A stretch of DNA of 64,000 bases, from NCBI GenBank assembly GCA_023418915.1, contig JAEZYU010000061.1:62001-126000 (forward strand). The letters run 5' to 3'. Within the stretch, counting starts at the first letter, position 1; each line of letters begins with the position of its first letter. Of the stretch, positions 33,145 through 43,015 are shown in pieces. Position numbers and translations under genes: made by a program. This stretch comes from Bacillota bacterium (lineage in GTDB: Bacteria; Bacillota; Clostridia; Acetivibrionales; DTU013). Under the pieces are notes generated by a model. The model saw only the letters and a program-made list of their open reading frames with translations. It searched no databases and was not told where the DNA came from.

Positions 33145-35775
33145 ATGAAGTCTGGAAAGAAACCTGCCGCTAAGGAAGCGGTCAAAAAACAGAAGAAAAC
33201 AAAGAAATCTTCATTTATAAAAAAATTCGTACTGACCTTTATCATTTGCCTTATCATATTTATCCTGTCGATAGGCTTTGCAATGGCAGGCCTGGTAGGC
33301 GGAGCTGTCTATGGCTACATAAAGACAGCCGAACCGATCACCGAGGAACAGTTGATTGCCAAAGCATCAAACAGAACCACCATCATATATGATGCAAAAG
33401 GCAATATAATACAAAAGCTCACCGGCAGAGACAATATGGACAGTGAGCCCGTTACTGACAAGGAGGTTCCAAAGTATCTCAAGGACGCCATCATTTCAAT
33501 AGAGGACGAGCGTTTTGAACAGCATCCTGGAGTCGACATACAGGGTGTTATAAACGCAGGTCTGGGTTTCGCTAAAAGCATACTGACCGGAAGCAGTGCA
33601 TCAACAAGAGGCGGCAGCACCATAACCCAGCAGGTAGTGAAGAATATCACAGGAGATACTAAGCGTTCAATTGAGCGAAAGGTGCAGGAGGGCTACGCTG
33701 CCCTGCTTCTCGAGCAAAAGCTGGAGAAGTGGCAGATACTTGAGCTGTATATGAACCTCGGATACTGGGGCAATAGCTGTACAGGAGTCCAGTCGGCATC
33801 AAAAAAGTATTTCGGGAAGCCCGTCAGTGATCTGAATCTGGCTGAGTGCGCACTTCTGGCGGGTATAACCAATAGTCCCGGCAAGTATAATCCCTTCACA
33901 GAAAAAGGCCGTAAAAACGCCAAGGAACGTCAGGAAACAATATTGGGCAAAATGCTCGAACTGGGAAAGATAAGCCAGGATGAATACGATCGGGCCATTA
34001 AGTTCAATCTGAGGTATGCATCCAAGTCCGCTTCGCAAAAAATGGTAAGCGTACAGAGCTACTTTGTCGATCAGGTCATAGTGGATGTAAGAAATTCCCT
34101 TATGGAAGAGATGAACATATCCGCTACAATGGCAAATTATATGATATATGGCGGAGGACTTGAAATATATACTACAATGGATCCCAAGGTCCAGTCCGAT
34201 ATGGATTCTGTTTTCCTGGATGACACATATTTTCCGTTGGTCAATGAATCAGCAAAAAGGCAGATGGAGCACTCTCAGGCAGCCATGGCCATAATCGATG
34301 TTCAGAACGGACAGATCAAGGCTCTATACGGAGGGTACGGAAAGAAGGAAGCCAACAATACGCTCAACAGGGCATCCTCGTCGCTTATGAAAAGGCAGCC
34401 GGGTTCTACGGCCAAGCCCATAACAACATATGGTCCCGCCATTGATATGAAGGCGGTCACAGCTGCAACTATTATTGACGACGTCGCAGTGTACATGCTT
34501 ACAGGCAAGGATTCTGAAAAAGCATACCCTACCAACTATGATAATAAATTTGACGGCCTTACTACGGTGAGAAACGGAATCAAAAACTCGGTTAACGTCG
34601 TTGCTGCAAGAGTATGGAGAGATTATCTGGGCCCTGATAATTCCATCGAATACCTTAAAAAGGTCGGAATAGACAGAGAAGACGAAAAATATATATCTCT
34701 GGTCATGGGAGGCTGGGAACAAGGCATCAACCCGCTTCAGCTGGCGGCAGCCTATGTGCCCTTTGCACACGAGGGCCTGTATTTCGAGCCTTCGACCTTC
34801 ACTCTTGTAAAGGATAGCAACGGAAGTGAGCTCATCAACAAAAATGCTCCGGAATTCAATATAGCATACAGCGAGCAAACGGCATTCATAATGACCGATA
34901 TGCTGCAGGAGGTAACAAGCGGCAGAACATCAACATACCCTCATTCCGGTACGGCCTACACAAATGTCAATGAAAAAACGATCGGCATGCCTGTAGCCGG
35001 AAAAACCGGTACAACTACAAGCAATATCGACAAATGGTTTGTGGGATACACTCCATATTATTCTGCGGCAGTCTGGTACGGTTACGACAATAGTACAGAG
35101 GCTATCCCGGTAAAACAGGAGGAGTTCTACCAGGCACATAAGATATTCGCCGCCGTTATGCAAAAGGTACATGAGGACCTGCCGCAAAAAGAATTCAACG
35201 AAATGCCAAGCGGCGTAGTGAAAAAAGAGATTTGCATATACTCCGGCAAAATAGCGACTGATTTATGCAGGCGCGATCCCAGAGGGAAAAATGCAACAAA
35301 GGTAGAGTATTTTATAAAAGGCACAGAGCCTCGTGATGATGATTCCTGCAAAGTCCACGTAGAGGCGCAGGTCTGCACAGCAAGCCAAGATACGCTTAAG
35401 CGCAATTTACTGGCAGGCCCCTACTGTCCTGCGGATACAGTCGAATCAAGGGTGTTCATCGAACGCGAAATACCTTATGTGCCAACCAAGCCGAATGAAC
35501 GGGCTCCAAAGGATGTCGCATATGAAATGCCTGCAGGAGAATTCTGTACAGTACATGGCGCTCCCGTGGAACCCGAAAATCCGTTGGATGGCATGTTTGA
35601 CTGGCTCTGGCCGTTCGACGGAAACAATGATACAAACGGAGACGGGCAAAACAACAGCGATCCGCAGCAATACAACCCGCAGGGCGGAAGCACTTGGTAT
35701 GAAGAAGTTCCGGGCGGTAACGCTCAGGAAAGTGAGGAGCATGAAGGCTCGGAATGGTATGACCCGTTGGAATAG
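33145..35775 (+). CDS. Class A penicillin-binding protein (PBP1A-like)
   Basis: An 876-residue bifunctional peptidoglycan synthase. A lysine-rich cytoplasmic start precedes one membrane span at about 30-55. The GT51 transglycosylase has the catalytic EDERFEQHPGVDIQG near 120 and GGSTITQQVVKN near 160. The transpeptidase has the serine in GSTAKP near 424, S-x-N (SVN) near 483, and KTGTT near 620. The last 200 residues include cysteine-bearing segments (EICIYSGK, LCRRDPRG) and an acidic, asparagine-rich tail. The ATG at 33145 has AAGGAGG upstream. Promoter at 33013 and terminator at 35799 frame it as a single-gene unit. Confidence 0.95.
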   Translation: MKSGKKPAAKEAVKKQKKTKKSSFIKKFVLTFIICLIIFILSIGFAMAGLVGGAVYGYIKTAEPITEEQLIAKASNRTTIIYDAKGNIIQKLTGRDNMDSEPVTDKEVPKYLKDAIISIEDERFEQHPGVDIQGVINAGLGFAKSILTGSSASTRGGSTITQQVVKNITGDTKRSIERKVQEGYAALLLEQKLEKWQILELYMNLGYWGNSCTGVQSASKKYFGKPVSDLNLAECALLAGITNSPGKYNPFTEKGRKNAKERQETILGKMLELGKISQDEYDRAIKFNLRYASKSASQKMVSVQSYFVDQVIVDVRNSLMEEMNISATMANYMIYGGGLEIYTTMDPKVQSDMDSVFLDDTYFPLVNESAKRQMEHSQAAMAIIDVQNGQIKALYGGYGKKEANNTLNRASSSLMKRQPGSTAKPITTYGPAIDMKAVTAATIIDDVAVYMLTGKDSEKAYPTNYDNKFDGLTTVRNGIKNSVNVVAARVWRDYLGPDNSIEYLKKVGIDREDEKYISLVMGGWEQGINPLQLAAAYVPFAHEGLYFEPSTFTLVKDSNGSELINKNAPEFNIAYSEQTAFIMTDMLQEVTSGRTSTYPHSGTAYTNVNEKTIGMPVAGKTGTTTSNIDKWFVGYTPYYSAAVWYGYDNSTEAIPVKQEEFYQAHKIFAAVMQKVHEDLPQKEFNEMPSGVVKKEICIYSGKIATDLCRRDPRGKNATKVEYFIKGTEPRDDDSCKVHVEAQVCTASQDTLKRNLLAGPYCPADTVESRVFIEREIPYVPTKPNERAPKDVAYEMPAGEFCTVHGAPVEPENPLDGMFDWLWPFDGNNDTNGDGQNNSDPQQYNPQGGSTWYEEVPGGNAQESEEHEGSEWYDPLE

Positions 35776-35798
35776 CTGTCAGGCATGGTAATTAAACA

Positions 35799-35835
35799 AA
35801 ACTCAGGGTATTCATTAATCCCTGAGTTTTATTTT
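35799..35835 (+). terminator. Rho-independent terminator after the penicillin-binding protein gene
   Basis: AAACTCAGGG and CCCTGAGTTT are perfect arms with an 11-base loop, followed by TATTTT. Confidence 0.8.
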
Positions 35836-35982
35836 AATAAACTGCTGGTTATCAATGTCAGCACCTCCGGCAATGGACCGTCAAAAAATTAAAATTATCT
35901 TTGATTTTTACAAAATATCTCGCATTGTTCTATTGCCCGGGTGTTTATAAATCAGTATTATGTTAAAAGGAGGGATGCAACT

Positions 35983-37092
35983 ATGTATGTCGATATCGAA
36001 AAATTCTGGGCAGACGATGAGCTGGCACACGAGGATAATTGCTTCAGCCCAAGGGCGCCACAGGCCGCACTGGGCATCAGGATGAGCGAAGAATGCGTTT
36101 TTGCGGAGCTGGATGAAGAAGGCAATCCCTGGGGATATACACCAAGGGAAAGAAGACTCGAGCTGAACAAGCGGTATAATGATAAAGCTGAGAAAATTGT
36201 TGGACGCAGGCTGCTTCCCGAAACATTGCCTGATCCGGATGTGGAATTTCCATATGTAAAAAGGATCGGAGAAGTATTTGGAGGGAAGTATGTGCAAAAT
36301 GAGGTGGCAGAATGGCTGGAAAGCTCGGCAGCCACGCCCTCGGAGCTGGAAAAGCTGCTGGACAGGGTTGAAAAGCTCGATCTGCGTCAGTTCATACTCC
36401 CTCAGAACTGGGAAAGCGAGAAGAAACGAATTTTTGAAAAATACGGCCTGAGGCCGTCGCCAATGAGGCATATCAGAGGCCCGGTCACACTGGCCACTTC
36501 AATATACGGCGCAGAAAACCTCATATTTCTCATTATCGATGAGCCCGATCTGGCAAAAAGGTTTTCTGACGTAATACTTAATGTAATAACAGGCATCGCA
36601 TCCATTATGGATGAAGAAGCCGGGTTTGACGAGACAAACAAGCCGGGTGGGTTCAGCTTTGCAGATGATAATTGCTGCCTGCTGACACCGGAGATGTATG
36701 AAATGTTCGGATATCCTGTCTTAAAGTCGGTATTCGAACGCTGGTGCCCGAATCCACAGGACGGCCGTTATCAGCATTCGGACTCCGCCATGGCGCACCT
36801 GCTTCCGATATTGGGCCGGCTGAATCTGACCGGTTGCAATTTCGGTCCGACAGTTCTGGTCGACGAGATACGCAAGTACATGCCTCATACCAGGATTGAC
36901 GGCTGTCTTGCTCCATTCACATTTATGAATAATGACATCGAAGGTATAATCAATGAAGTGAAGCGCGACTGTGAGATGGCACGGGAATGCAGAGGTCTCA
37001 ATATTTCAACAGCAGGCTCGATCAACAACGGAAGCCTTCTGACGAGCATGTTGGCCGTAATGTATGCAATTCAGAACTATGGAAGGTATTAA
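35983..37092 (+). CDS. Uroporphyrinogen decarboxylase (URO-D) family protein
   Basis: A 369-residue TIM-barrel protein of the broad URO-D family. Telling segments are 'HIRGPVTLATSIYGAENLIF', RFSDVILNVITGI and FSFADDNCCLLTPEMYEMF. The family includes true heme-pathway decarboxylases and corrinoid methyltransferases. The substrate-binding N-terminus of HemE is not evident, and there is no heme gene nearby, so a methyl-transfer or other role is more likely. AGGAGG lies eight bases before the ATG at 35983; the longer frame adds 14 non-homologous residues. The alpha-glucuronidase follows after 179 bp on the same strand. A functional link between the two is not obvious. Confidence 0.8.
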   Translation: MYVDIEKFWADDELAHEDNCFSPRAPQAALGIRMSEECVFAELDEEGNPWGYTPRERRLELNKRYNDKAEKIVGRRLLPETLPDPDVEFPYVKRIGEVFGGKYVQNEVAEWLESSAATPSELEKLLDRVEKLDLRQFILPQNWESEKKRIFEKYGLRPSPMRHIRGPVTLATSIYGAENLIFLIIDEPDLAKRFSDVILNVITGIASIMDEEAGFDETNKPGGFSFADDNCCLLTPEMYEMFGYPVLKSVFERWCPNPQDGRYQHSDSAMAHLLPILGRLNLTGCNFGPTVLVDEIRKYMPHTRIDGCLAPFTFMNNDIEGIINEVKRDCEMARECRGLNISTAGSINNGSLLTSMLAVMYAIQNYGRY

Positions 37093-37271
37093 TGCATTGT
37101 TTATTCAAAATCACCTTTGGAAAGGTTATATTGCGTACCGTTGATCATATAAGTGGAGCTCCCCTTATACACATAGGTCAGATCGTGAAAGTCTATTTCG
37201 GGCTCGATGATACTCCAGCCGGGTGTGCACTTTTACTACAAAACTCTGCAATACTATAAGGAAGGGATGAA

Positions 37272-39392
37272 ATGAAAACAAGATACGAGAACGATAACAG
37301 AGGGTACGATGCATGGTTTGGCTTTAAGCGAGTCGGCCGCAAGACAATTGAACGGTATTCAACATTTTTCGATAGTATCAGTATCGATCCGGAAATTAAG
37401 GAATTCGATACTGCTGTAAATGAATTAAAAAAGGCGCTGAACGCAATATTTCAGAAAACTCCGGAGATTGTTATTCACCCTGTCTGTAATCCAGTCCGGA
37501 ATGGAACTGTGCTTCTTTATAAGATCCGGGAAGGGTCAAACGACCATGCGTTAGTCAGCGAAGATAATTCATGCTGCAGTGCCTGCATCAATGACTCCGA
37601 GGCAGCTGAGCTCGGCACTGGGGGCTTCATAATAAAACGATGCAGGCTTGAAAACGGCGTAAGCTTTACCGTCATCGCAGCTAAAACAAGCGCCGGTGCG
37701 CTATATGGTGTATTTGCACTGATAAGGCATATACTTTGCGGCAGCTTCACTGATGATCTTCATATTGCAGAAAGCCCCTCAACTCCTGTCCGTATGCTTG
37801 ATCAGTGGGACAATATGGATGGCAGCATAGAAAGAGGTTATGCCGGAAAATCCATTTTTTATCAAAACAATAAGATAAAAGAGGACTTCTCCAGGATCGA
37901 GGATTATGCCAGGCTGATGGCTTCTGTCGGACTTAATGGCATCGTTCTCAACAACGTTAATGTTCATCACCATGAAACAAGGCTTATAACAAAGGAACTG
38001 CTGCCGGAGGTGTCAAAGCTGGCAGAACTGTTTCGAAGGTATGGTATCAAGGTTTTTCTGAGTGTCAACTATTCCAGCCCTATCGAACTTGGCGGCCTTG
38101 ATACTGCCGACCCGCTGGACGATAAGGTACAGGCATGGTGGAACGAAAAGGCTGCAGAAATCTACAGCTTCATACCCGATTTTGGAGGCTTCCTCGTCAA
38201 GGCTGACTCAGAATTCCGGCCCGGTCCCTTCACATACGGAAGAAACCATGCGCAGGGAGCGAATATGCTGGCGGCAGCTCTCAAGCCCTATGGCGGTGTG
38301 GTTATCTGGCGCTGCTTTGTATATAACTGCAGGCAGGACTGGCGCGACAGGGTCACCGACAGGGCCAACTCGGCATATGACAATTTTATGCCGCTGGACG
38401 GCAGCTTTGAAGATAATGTCATTCTCCAGATAAAGAACGGTCCAATGGACTTTCAGGTCAGAGAACCCGTGTCCCCTCTCATCGGAGGATTGAAAAAATC
38501 CAATACCATACTGGAGCTTCAGATCACACAGGAGTATACAGGCCAGCAGCGGCATCTATGCTATCTGGCGCCGATGTGGAAGAATGTGCTGAATTTTGAC
38601 ACATACAGCTGCGGAAAAGGCTCCACAGTAGCCAAAATACTTTCAGGTGCAAATCAAGACATACTAACAGGTATTACAGCGGTCTCCAATATTGGTGATG
38701 ATATGAACTGGACAGGTCACGATCTTGCTCAGGCCAATCTATATTGCTTCGGCAGACTTGCATGGGATCCGGGGCTCACCTCTGAAGCTATTGCAAAGGA
38801 GTGGGTACTGCAGACCTTCGGCAGTGACCCTGCTGTTGTGGATACCATTATAGGTATGCTGATGGATTCATATCAAATATATGAAGCCTATACATCTCCG
38901 CTGGGTATCGGATGGATGGTCAATCCCAGCCATCATTACGGACCAAGTGTGGATGGCTATGAATATTCCGCATGGGGCACATATCACAGAGCAGATCACG
39001 AAGGCATTGGTGTGGACAGGACGGTTTCCGGCGGCACAGGCTTCACAGGCAGATACTTCCCCCCGAACTCAGAAATATATGAATCTCCTGAGACCTGCCC
39101 TGAGGAGCTGCTGTTGTTCTTCCACCGAATTCCATACAGGCACAGACTCAAATCAGGCGTCACACTGATACAGCATATATATGACACACATTTTGAAGGC
39201 GCTGAAAAAGCCGCCGGACTAATCGACAGATGGAAAAGCCTTGAGGACAAAATTGATCCGGGATGCTTCTTCCGAGTGCTTGAAAGGCTGAAGGAGCAAG
39301 CAGAGCACGCTTGTGAATGGCGTGATGTGATAAACTCATATTTCTTCAGGAAAAGCGGAATACCGGACGAAAAGTTTCGTATGATTTACTGA
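37272..39392 (+). CDS. aguA: Alpha-glucuronidase, GH67
   Basis: A 706-residue intracellular enzyme that removes (4-O-methyl)glucuronic acid from the ends of xylo-oligosaccharides. The family signature is MLDQWDNMDGSIERGYAGKS near 175. The catalytic acid lies in KADSEFRPGPFTYGR near 316; the base pair lies in NSAYDNFMPLDG (D) and 'GPMDFQVREPVSPL' (E), so all three are intact. There is no signal peptide, as usual for GH67, so the sugar must be imported. The ABC importer at 39688-42903 is convergent and fits. GGAAGGG lies before the ATG. No xylanase or beta-xylosidase is in the window. Confidence 0.95.
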   Translation: MKTRYENDNRGYDAWFGFKRVGRKTIERYSTFFDSISIDPEIKEFDTAVNELKKALNAIFQKTPEIVIHPVCNPVRNGTVLLYKIREGSNDHALVSEDNSCCSACINDSEAAELGTGGFIIKRCRLENGVSFTVIAAKTSAGALYGVFALIRHILCGSFTDDLHIAESPSTPVRMLDQWDNMDGSIERGYAGKSIFYQNNKIKEDFSRIEDYARLMASVGLNGIVLNNVNVHHHETRLITKELLPEVSKLAELFRRYGIKVFLSVNYSSPIELGGLDTADPLDDKVQAWWNEKAAEIYSFIPDFGGFLVKADSEFRPGPFTYGRNHAQGANMLAAALKPYGGVVIWRCFVYNCRQDWRDRVTDRANSAYDNFMPLDGSFEDNVILQIKNGPMDFQVREPVSPLIGGLKKSNTILELQITQEYTGQQRHLCYLAPMWKNVLNFDTYSCGKGSTVAKILSGANQDILTGITAVSNIGDDMNWTGHDLAQANLYCFGRLAWDPGLTSEAIAKEWVLQTFGSDPAVVDTIIGMLMDSYQIYEAYTSPLGIGWMVNPSHHYGPSVDGYEYSAWGTYHRADHEGIGVDRTVSGGTGFTGRYFPPNSEIYESPETCPEELLLFFHRIPYRHRLKSGVTLIQHIYDTHFEGAEKAAGLIDRWKSLEDKIDPGCFFRVLERLKEQAEHACEWRDVINSYFFRKSGIPDEKFRMIY

Positions 39393-39394
39393 GG

Positions 39395-39660
39395 TAAAGT
39401 TATCGTGGACGGCTCTTTTGATTGCCTGCCATAAAGTTATCGTGGACGGTTCGCATGATTGCCTGCGTGAACCGTCCTGCGATTTCGTTGACCTGATTTT
39501 CTTTGTTGACTTGCCTCTTTGCTTGGCTATCTTTCTTGCCTTGACTGCCCTCGTTGCCTTGACTGCCCTCGTTGCTTAGCTATCTTTCTTGCCTTGACTG
39601 CCCTCCTTGCCTTGACTGCCCTCCTTGCCTTGACTGCCCTCCTTGCCTTGACTGCTCTTT
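39395..39660. repeat. Tandem repeats between aguA and the transporter genes
   Basis: Two 37-bp units (AAAGTTATCGTGGACGG core) at about 39396-39465 follow the aguA stop. From about 39510 to 39657 an 18-bp unit, CCTTGACTGCCCTCCTTG with variants, is repeated six or more times. No gene is present in this 295-bp gap. Confidence 0.85.
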
Positions 39661-39687
39661 ATTGCAAATAAGCCGTCTGCCAAAGGG

Positions 39688-40530
39688 TCATCCCTTTACG
39701 GCTCCTATGGTAAGACTCTTTATTATCTTGTCGTTCAGAAAGAAATATGTCACCAAGCTTGGAACTACCATGATTACCACTGCTGCAAGCTGAATCGTCC
39801 AACTTGTCGAATACTGACCCTTAAATCTGGTAAGACTCACCGCCAGCGTCATTTTTTTCTCATCCGTTATGAATATAAGCGCAAACATAAGCTCATTCCA
39901 GGCATTTACAAAGTTGAATATGGAAATTGTCGCAACAGAGGATTTGGATAGAGGGAAGATTATCCTCCAGAACACCCCCTTCATGCTGCAGCCGTCCATG
40001 ATGGCCGCTTCCTCTATTTCCTTCGGGAATGAGGCCATAAATCCGCTGAGTATAAAGACCGATGTGGGCAGCGCAAAGGCCACATAAGGTAGTACCAGTG
40101 AAATGTATTTGTTCAGCATGCCGACCTTGTTGAATACCATAAAAAGCGGTATCAGCGTCGAATGGATCGGTATCATTATACCTATGAGAAACAAACCCAG
40201 CACAAAGCCCGACAGCTTCCATTTGAACCTTTTTAACGCAAATGCAGCCATCGATGCTGCTACTATGGTCACAGCCACTGATATCAGCGATACCAGTACA
40301 GAATTGAAAAAGCTGATGCCTATTTTCCCTGATATCCATGCAGTAACATAGTTTGAAGGCTGAAGCGACGGAAAAATAGACCATGGGTTTGCAAACATTT
40401 CATTATCTGTTTTTAAAGAGTTGATTATGAGCCATAACAGAGGATACAGGTAAGTTAATGATAATATCGACAGTACTGCAACCGTAATTGCCTCCCGTAT
40501 AGATACTCTGTTTGTTTTTTTATTGGTCAT
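39688..40530 (-). CDS. Sugar ABC transporter permease (CUT1, MalG-like)
   Basis: A 280-residue six-span inner-membrane protein. The permease loop that docks the ATPase is EAAIMDGCSMKGVFWRIIFP near 195 (the EAA-x3-G motif). It ends in the KSLTIGAVKG tail common in the family. It pairs with the permease 46 bp upstream. The operon has no ATPase gene, as is usual in clostridial CUT1 systems that share a general MsmK-type ATPase. The AGGAGAG site is about 11 bases before the ATG. The substrate is probably an aldouronic acid or another xylan fragment, judged from the neighbouring GH67 gene. Confidence 0.92.
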   Translation of the reverse strand: MTNKKTNRVSIREAITVAVLSILSLTYLYPLLWLIINSLKTDNEMFANPWSIFPSLQPSNYVTAWISGKIGISFFNSVLVSLISVAVTIVAASMAAFALKRFKWKLSGFVLGLFLIGIMIPIHSTLIPLFMVFNKVGMLNKYISLVLPYVAFALPTSVFILSGFMASFPKEIEEAAIMDGCSMKGVFWRIIFPLSKSSVATISIFNFVNAWNELMFALIFITDEKKMTLAVSLTRFKGQYSTSWTIQLAAVVIMVVPSLVTYFFLNDKIIKSLTIGAVKG

Positions 40531-40576
40531 TTGTCAGGAACTCTCCTTTTCAATGGATATGGCAGCAACAGGTTTA

Positions 40577-41464
40577 TCAATGGTACTCAATATCTTCCGA
40601 TTTGAACACTCTGTTGAGTATGACAGTGATCAGCAGACACATGCACAACAGGACCACTGCAATAGCGCTTCCATACCCGTATTGCATATCTCTGAAGGAT
40701 TTGTAGTACATATAAAGCGCCATGACTTCGCTGGAATGGTTGGGTCCGCCGTTGGACATCACATAGATCAGATCGAAATAGCGCAAAGAACCTGTGGCGA
40801 TCAAAACCGTATCTATTCCAATTATTGGTTTTATTAAAGGCAGTGTTATGCTTTTGAGCCTTTCCCATGAGTCTGCGCCGTCGATGGTAGCCATCTCGAT
40901 CAAGCTGGGTGGGATGTTTTCTATGGCAGCCAGATACAGTATCATATGATAGCCTATAAACTGCCAGCATATAACGACCATAATACACGACAACACAGTT
41001 TTCTGATCGGCAAGCCAAAGTCCGGTACTGTTCTCAAGTCCAAGTGCGATAAGCAGCCTGTTGATAAGGCCGAATTCAGCGTTGTATATAAACGACCACA
41101 GCAGGCCTACGGCTACGCTTGCCAGTATATTCGGCATAAAAAAGACAGTCTTGAAATATCTCTTCCCTCTGGCAGCACCTGATACGGTCACAGCAAGCAG
41201 AATGGCAAGAGGCACCTGAATAACGACCGACAGCACCATGAGCAGCAGGGTATTGTTGAGACTGGTCCTGAATATTCTGTCGATCGTAAACATCTGGATA
41301 AAATTATTAAAACCAACGAATTTCTTTACGTCTACCAGATTCCATTTGCAAAAGCTATTGTATACTGTGCTGAATACTGGTGCAGCCACTATTCCCAAAT
41401 AAATCAGAAGCGCCGGCATCAGAAACAGCAGTATCGTTTTTTTATTTTTGACCATTGATACCAT
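40577..41464 (-). CDS. Sugar ABC transporter permease (CUT1, MalF-like)
   Basis: A 295-residue membrane protein with six spans. The EAA-like loop is 'PPSLIEMATIDGADSWERLK' near 200, followed by FPLIKP-type sequence. The ATG at 41464 has AAGGAG six bases upstream. A longer open frame from 41590 lacks a ribosome site and adds a polar leader, so it was cut. It forms the heterodimeric channel with the MalG-like protein. It follows the binding-protein gene by about 146 bp. Confidence 0.92.
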   Translation of the reverse strand: MVSMVKNKKTILLFLMPALLIYLGIVAAPVFSTVYNSFCKWNLVDVKKFVGFNNFIQMFTIDRIFRTSLNNTLLLMVLSVVIQVPLAILLAVTVSGAARGKRYFKTVFFMPNILASVAVGLLWSFIYNAEFGLINRLLIALGLENSTGLWLADQKTVLSCIMVVICWQFIGYHMILYLAAIENIPPSLIEMATIDGADSWERLKSITLPLIKPIIGIDTVLIATGSLRYFDLIYVMSNGGPNHSSEVMALYMYYKSFRDMQYGYGSAIAVVLLCMCLLITVILNRVFKSEDIEYH

Positions 41465-41610
41465 TAGTGACTCCTTGTATGAGGCAAATACAGCCTTGCA
41501 GTTTGTCTGCTCAGTAGTTTGGGGGTTCCGCCATTGAGTGGGAATAATGCCCATGATCCTGCAGCCGGATGACCGGCTGCAGAGGATCATATGTCGGCAA
41601 AGCTAAATCT

Positions 41611-42903
41611 TTATTCTTCCCTGTTCTGTTCGGTAAACTGCTGAAGTGCTTTGAAAGATTCCTCAACTGACTGTCCGGCCGTAATCGCCTGTATAGTGTT
41701 ATTGTATTCATTGCCTATGGTAGCGCCGAGGCCTACATCATAGAATACGAACAATTCCTTCATATCCTTCAGAAGGTCTCCAACGTTCAATGCCACAGGA
41801 TTCACCTTCTCTGGGTCAGGGGTGATATTCGTGGCTACCAGGTTTCCAGCCTCATTCAGCTTCGTTTGGATAACCGGGTCAGAAATGGTCTTGATAAATT
41901 CAGCAGCTGCATCGGCTGCATCAGTATTGGCTGCTATCGCAAAGCTCTGGTCAGGCTGTCCTACCCAGCTGTCTGCGTTTCCTTTGCCTCCGGCGATTTC
42001 CGGGAATTTGCATGCGCCGAGCTTATCCTGCATATCGCTGTACAATTGCTGTATAGCCCAGCTTCCCATGACAAGCATACCGCACTTGCCTGCTATGAAA
42101 TCAGCCTGTGCAGGGTCGTTATCAAGAGCGTTAAAGCCCTCGGGGAATGCTTTCATCGCAACCAGCTCCTGTATAACCTTTCCTGCCTCGATGAATGCGG
42201 GATCTTCCCACGTGCCTGTACCGTTATATATTTTATCATACGGTTCAGTCCCTCCGATCCTGTTCACCACGAGCTCACTGAACATTGCTCCGACCCACGG
42301 TGCTTTGTTGCCCAGCGCAAACGGTGTTATACCGTTATCATTGAGTACCTGTATGATGTTCTTCAGATCATCATAAGTCTCCGGTTTCTGAAGACCGTAT
42401 TTGTTAAATATTTCAGTATTGTAGAAAAGACATGCGACAGTCTGAGTCGTCGGAAGGGCATATACCTTTCCGTCAAACTCCAGTGATGTGTATACTCCGG
42501 GTACGTATCTTTCCTTCCATGCCTTGTCGCTGTTCAGCTTTGAAGTCAGGTCATACACCTTGCCCGCCTTGACAAAAGGCTTAAGAAAACCTGCAGCCCA
42601 TGTGTTGAACACATCCGGGACTTCATTTGCCGCCATCTCAGCTGCGATCTTTGTCTTGTACTGCTCCTGTTCTGTAAACACAACTGTGGCAGTAGCATTC
42701 GTGGTATTCTTGCTGTTGAACAGCTCCACAGCTTCCTTGATGATCACTGAGTTGGGATCTGTTTCGATGCCCCAGCACGAGATTTCAACTTCGACCTTTT
42801 TACCTGATGCGCCGCCTGTTCCGCCAGACTCACTTCCGCAGGCAGTCAGTAAAAATGATAATGCAATACATGTGCAAAGAATTAAGGTCAAGATCCTTTT
42901 CAT
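41611..42903 (-). CDS. Sugar ABC transporter substrate-binding lipoprotein
   Basis: A 430-residue extracellular binding protein. The signal peptide ends in the lipobox LLTAC at about 18-22, so it is membrane-tethered. The mature part has the family-1 binding-protein fold (FTEQEQYKTKIAAEMAANEV, then GKVYALPTTQTVACLFYN). AGGAGG lies 11 bases before the ATG. It precedes the two permease genes and follows the two-component genes on the same strand. The substrate is not provable from sequence; the GH67 gene next door suggests glucuronoxylan fragments. Confidence 0.93.
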   Translation of the reverse strand: MKRILTLILCTCIALSFLLTACGSESGGTGGASGKKVEVEISCWGIETDPNSVIIKEAVELFNSKNTTNATATVVFTEQEQYKTKIAAEMAANEVPDVFNTWAAGFLKPFVKAGKVYDLTSKLNSDKAWKERYVPGVYTSLEFDGKVYALPTTQTVACLFYNTEIFNKYGLQKPETYDDLKNIIQVLNDNGITPFALGNKAPWVGAMFSELVVNRIGGTEPYDKIYNGTGTWEDPAFIEAGKVIQELVAMKAFPEGFNALDNDPAQADFIAGKCGMLVMGSWAIQQLYSDMQDKLGACKFPEIAGGKGNADSWVGQPDQSFAIAANTDAADAAAEFIKTISDPVIQTKLNEAGNLVATNITPDPEKVNPVALNVGDLLKDMKELFVFYDVGLGATIGNEYNNTIQAITAGQSVEESFKALQQFTEQNREE

Positions 42904-43015
42904 ACGAACACAATCCTCCTTAAAATAGAACTAGAGTACTCTTATAAAAATTGTAATATTTATTGAGCTTGAAGGAAATGCCATAAAATAAACAAAATTC
43001 TTGAAAAAATCAACT

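Noticed and set aside
37093..37271. Possible short gene or pseudogene between the URO-D gene and aguA
   Set aside because: An open frame here is continuous with a shadow of the URO-D gene; no ribosome site and no recognisable sequence.
41465..41590. N-terminal extension of the MalF-like permease
   Set aside because: No ribosome site and polar, cysteine-rich leader; the ATG at 41464 has AAGGAG at good spacing.
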